NCBI GenBank assembly: GCA_028694875.1
Contig: JAQVKB010000059.1
Location: 1 to 6,781 of the forward strand
Reading direction: 5' to 3'
From: Candidatus Izemoplasmatales bacterium
Lineage (GTDB): Bacteria; Bacillota_I; Bacilli_A; Izemoplasmatales; Hujiaoplasmataceae
Length of the DNA: 6,781 nt
The translations under genes and the position numbers were made by a program. The notes under the pieces are model-generated. The model was not told the origin of the DNA. It searched no databases and saw only the letters and a program-made list of their open reading frames with translations. Positions 5,230 to 6,781 of the stretch are shown piece after piece; within the stretch, counting starts at the first letter, position 1; each line of letters opens with the position of its first letter.

Positions 5230-5241
5230 GTGAGGTAGAAT
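5215..5241 (+). promoter_or_regulatory. Weak candidate promoter for the yczE-like unit
   Basis: TTGTTG (5215-5220), 15 bases, TAGAAT (5236-5241). The -10 is five of six but the -35 and spacing are poor. If used, it overlaps the divergent promoter, so the two would compete. No better promoter was found before 5374. Confidence 0.25.
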
Positions 5242-5286
5242 GACATTTTGAAAGATTTTTTTGGTTCTTTTTTGGAGGTGAGAGTT

Positions 5287-5373
5287 TTGAGGAAAACGGC
5301 AAAAAGGTATCGTTTTGTGACTCGATATGATATCATAATGATGGCTGGTATGTCAGCGGAAAAAGGGAAATGA
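5287..5373 (+). CDS. Possible 28-residue leader peptide abutting the YczE-like gene
   Basis: TTG at 5287 has a very strong site, GGAGGTG (5274-5280), six bases before it. The frame reads 28 codons, starting MRKTAKRYRFVTRYD and ending MSAEKGK, to a TGA at 5371-5373 directly followed by the ATG of the next gene (TGAATG). The peptide is basic and lacks a membrane segment or recognisable domain. The strong site and zero-base junction suggest translation, with coupling to the membrane gene, or regulation by a leader ORF. A chance short ORF remains possible: 28 codons is short, and no homologue can be named. I did not find a run of one codon that would mark an amino acid attenuator. Confidence 0.4.
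   Translation: MRKTAKRYRFVTRYDIIMMAGMSAEKGK
5326..5337. repeat. 12-bp perfect palindrome TATGATATCATA
   Basis: The sequence equals its own reverse complement and lies 36 bases before the YczE-like start, inside the small ORF. It may be an operator, or chance in AT-rich DNA. It also holds -10-like hexamers (TATGAT), but no matching -35 was found. Confidence 0.4.
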
Positions 5374-6054
5374 ATGAAGAACACACTTGAGTGGATGAAT
5401 CAAGAAAAATATCATTTGGCATACTATCTCATTGGCATTTTGTTATTGGGATTTGGCGTGAATATTATGAAAGCTTCGACGTTAGGGGCTGGTGCATGGG
5501 ATACTGTTACCATCAACATTCGTGATTATCTCATGATCGTTCAAGGGAATACGTGGGTCACCCTCGGGATGATTTCTTTTTCGATTTCCTTGACGATTAT
5601 GTTGATTGTTTTCGTCTATCGTCGAAAATGGAAATTCTTGCTTATGATTGTACCAGTGATTCTTGTCGCTTTAGCGATTGATTTCTGGAATGGCTTTGTG
5701 TTTCTCGATCGCGTCGCAGGACAATTCGTTTTCAAACTCTTGTTTTATCTCGTAGGAACCTTCACGCTTCCGTTTGGACTGGCTTTGGTGGTCAAATCGA
5801 GTTATCCAGCGTTTGTTTTCGATGAGTGGATGCTGATGCTTGTGAAGATCTTCAAAGCGAAGAAAATTACCTTTGTCAGATTAGGAATCGAATTCACAGG
5901 AATTGCGATTGGGGGCTTGTTTGGATATCTGACATATTATGCGTCGACAGGTGGTTTCGGTGCGGTCAATTTAGGAAGTTTTATCTTCAGTTTCATGTTA
6001 AGTCCGATTATGGCCACTTATTACAAATGGATGAAGATTCATCGAAAAGACTAG
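5374..6054 (+). CDS. YczE/YyaS/YitT-family integral membrane protein
   Basis: A 226-residue membrane protein with about six hydrophobic segments (16-33, 61-82, 87-106, 118-140, 169-187 and 200-216). After TM1 comes the family signature GFGVNIMKASTLGAGAWDTV (26-45), matching the lGvgpwDv motif of the YczE group (COG2364). Length is normal. The molecular function of this family is unknown; B. subtilis yczE lies beside srfA/sfp and is needed for a secondary metabolite there, but nothing similar is present here. The ATG at 5374 has AAAGGGA five bases upstream and touches the TGA of a 28-codon ORF, so translation may be coupled. A strong terminator follows seven bases after the stop. The family call is firm; no role can be inferred from neighbours. 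Confidence 0.85.
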   Translation: MKNTLEWMNQEKYHLAYYLIGILLLGFGVNIMKASTLGAGAWDTVTINIRDYLMIVQGNTWVTLGMISFSISLTIMLIVFVYRRKWKFLLMIVPVILVALAIDFWNGFVFLDRVAGQFVFKLLFYLVGTFTLPFGLALVVKSSYPAFVFDEWMLMLVKIFKAKKITFVRLGIEFTGIAIGGLFGYLTYYASTGGFGAVNLGSFIFSFMLSPIMATYYKWMKIHRKD

Positions 6055-6060
6055 TCATAC

Positions 6061-6087
6061 AAGGAGCCATAACTTGGCTCCTTTTTT
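6061..6087 (+). terminator. Strong terminator after the YczE-like gene
   Basis: AAGGAGCCA (6061-6069) and TGGCTCCTT (6075-6083) form a perfect nine-pair stem around TAACT, ending in a run of six T (6082-6087). Confidence 0.93.
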
Positions 6088-6114
6088 CATGGGTTCAAGG
6101 ATTCCAAGATAATC

Positions 6115-6143
6115 TTGAAATGATCTATCAAGTGATTTATAAT
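6115..6143 (+). promoter_or_regulatory. Near-consensus promoter of the lipoprotein gene
   Basis: TTGAAA (6115-6120), exactly 17 bases, perfect TATAAT (6138-6143). The start near 6150 leaves a leader of about 20 bases with GAGGGAG. It matches the promoter of the SHOCT gene in both hexamers. Confidence 0.85.
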
Positions 6144-6169
6144 TGTGTTGATAGAAGGCGAGGGAGAAC

Positions 6170-6730
6170 ATGAAGAAAATACTATTGGTGATAGCCGCAA
6201 TCTCATTATCTTTGGTGTTGTTCGGCTGTGATCGAGTCACCACTTCAGAAACAACAACATCCACTTTAGATGATGCTGTGACAGAAGAATCAGAAGGTTA
6301 TATTACGATTCGAACTTGGTCCAACGATGGTAGCACCATCTTGGCCGACAAGTATATGGATGCCGAGTTCTTGAATGTATCCTATACACCAGCCAACAAA
6401 CAAGTTTGTTTTGACATGAAAGTCTTTGATTTGGATTATCGTACCTCGGATTACTATTTTTTGACGAGAGAACGAGGATCCACATTGACCGAATCGCAAT
6501 TGAAGTTTAACATCTCGATGGCAGCACAAACATCAACCTATTGCATGGGATTAAGTGTCACCGATGAAATTGTCGTCGTGAAATCCAATTCCGATGATTT
6601 GAATCCAACTTCCATGCTCGATGTGATGGCACTCCTTCAAGTGGATGATGCGATGGCGGAGAGCCGGTTGTATCCAGAAGATGGTGGATACTTTACGACC
6701 AATATCGTTACCACGAAGATGTTGAGCTAA
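6170..6730 (+). CDS. Putative lipoprotein of unknown function
   Basis: A 186-residue secreted protein. It has a lipoprotein signal peptide: basic MKK, hydrophobic ILLVIAAISLSLVLF, and lipobox LFGC with Cys20 as the lipidated residue. A Ser/Thr/Glu-rich linker (22-42) follows, typical of lipoproteins held off the membrane. The mature domain, about 43-186, looks beta-rich (GYITIRTW, EFLNVSYT, QVCFDMKVFDLDY, TYCMGLSVTDEIVVVKS). It has two cysteines, Cys80 and Cys125, that could form a disulfide outside the cell. I recognise no catalytic motif or named family. The ATG at 6170 has GAGG(GAG) 3-6 bases upstream and follows a strong promoter. It has its own promoter and lies beyond the previous gene's terminator, so it is monocistronic. 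No gene is seen in the last 51 bases of the window. Confidence 0.85.
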   Translation: MKKILLVIAAISLSLVLFGCDRVTTSETTTSTLDDAVTEESEGYITIRTWSNDGSTILADKYMDAEFLNVSYTPANKQVCFDMKVFDLDYRTSDYYFLTRERGSTLTESQLKFNISMAAQTSTYCMGLSVTDEIVVVKSNSDDLNPTSMLDVMALLQVDDAMAESRLYPEDGGYFTTNIVTTKMLS

Positions 6731-6781
6731 TCGACACCTTATGTTGATTTTCATTTCTATCGTGAGGATTCACACCGTTTA

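Noticed and set aside
5162..5302. N-terminal extension of the SHOCT membrane protein to 5302
   Set aside because: It reads back through the near-consensus promoter at 5202-5229 and adds a low-complexity polar tail with no family character.
5826..6173. 115-residue plus-strand ORF overlapping the end of the YczE-like gene
   Set aside because: It is a shadow frame over a clear membrane protein, reads through the strong terminator at 6061-6087, and has no ribosome site.

Overview
The window looks like chromosome from a low-GC, Gram-positive-type bacterium (Bacillota or a walled-ancestry Mycoplasmatota lineage such as the Acholeplasma/Izemoplasma group). The evidence is indirect: AT-rich DNA, strong GGAGG-type ribosome binding sites, GTG and TTG starts, near-consensus TTGAAA/TATAAT promoters, short hairpin plus T-run terminators, a Gram-positive-style lipoprotein, and families typical of Bacillota (YczE, YwaF/TIGR02206, SHOCT, YbaK/EbsC). 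TGA ends the YbaK-like gene and tryptophan is TGG throughout, so the standard bacterial code (table 11) is used, not the Mycoplasma code. A genus cannot be named from this sequence.

Layout. (1) 1-521: 3' end of an APC-family amino acid permease and its terminator. (2) 531-2290: an AT-richer block with an AbrB/MazE-type DNA-binding protein (98 aa), an array of ATTGTAAACAAT boxes arranged as two 35-bp units plus a half unit, and a class II Fic protein (408 aa) with a variant active-site motif and DNA-binding-like segments at both ends. (3) 2446-3893: a YwaF/TMEM164-like membrane protein on the minus strand, divergent from a YbaK/EbsC aminoacyl-tRNA deacylase-like gene. Both have recognisable promoters. 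(4) 3937-4323: a cold-shock protein whose leader can fold to hide its ribosome binding site, followed by a bidirectional terminator. (5) 4339-5161, minus: a two-helix membrane protein whose C-terminal SHOCT domain is in another frame, so the gene is frameshifted. (6) 5287-6087: a possible 28-codon leader ORF directly abutting a YczE-family membrane protein, then a strong terminator. (7) 6115-6730: an orphan lipoprotein with a near-consensus promoter.

Most genes are single-gene transcription units with their own promoter and terminator, so little joint function can be read from order. The exception is the AbrB-like/Fic block. An antitoxin-like DNA binder lies just upstream of a toxin-superfamily enzyme, and a dense palindromic operator array lies between them at the Fic start. 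This is the best candidate for an unusual system: an autoregulated or AbrB-regulated Fic AMPylase module. The link between the two proteins and the array is inference.
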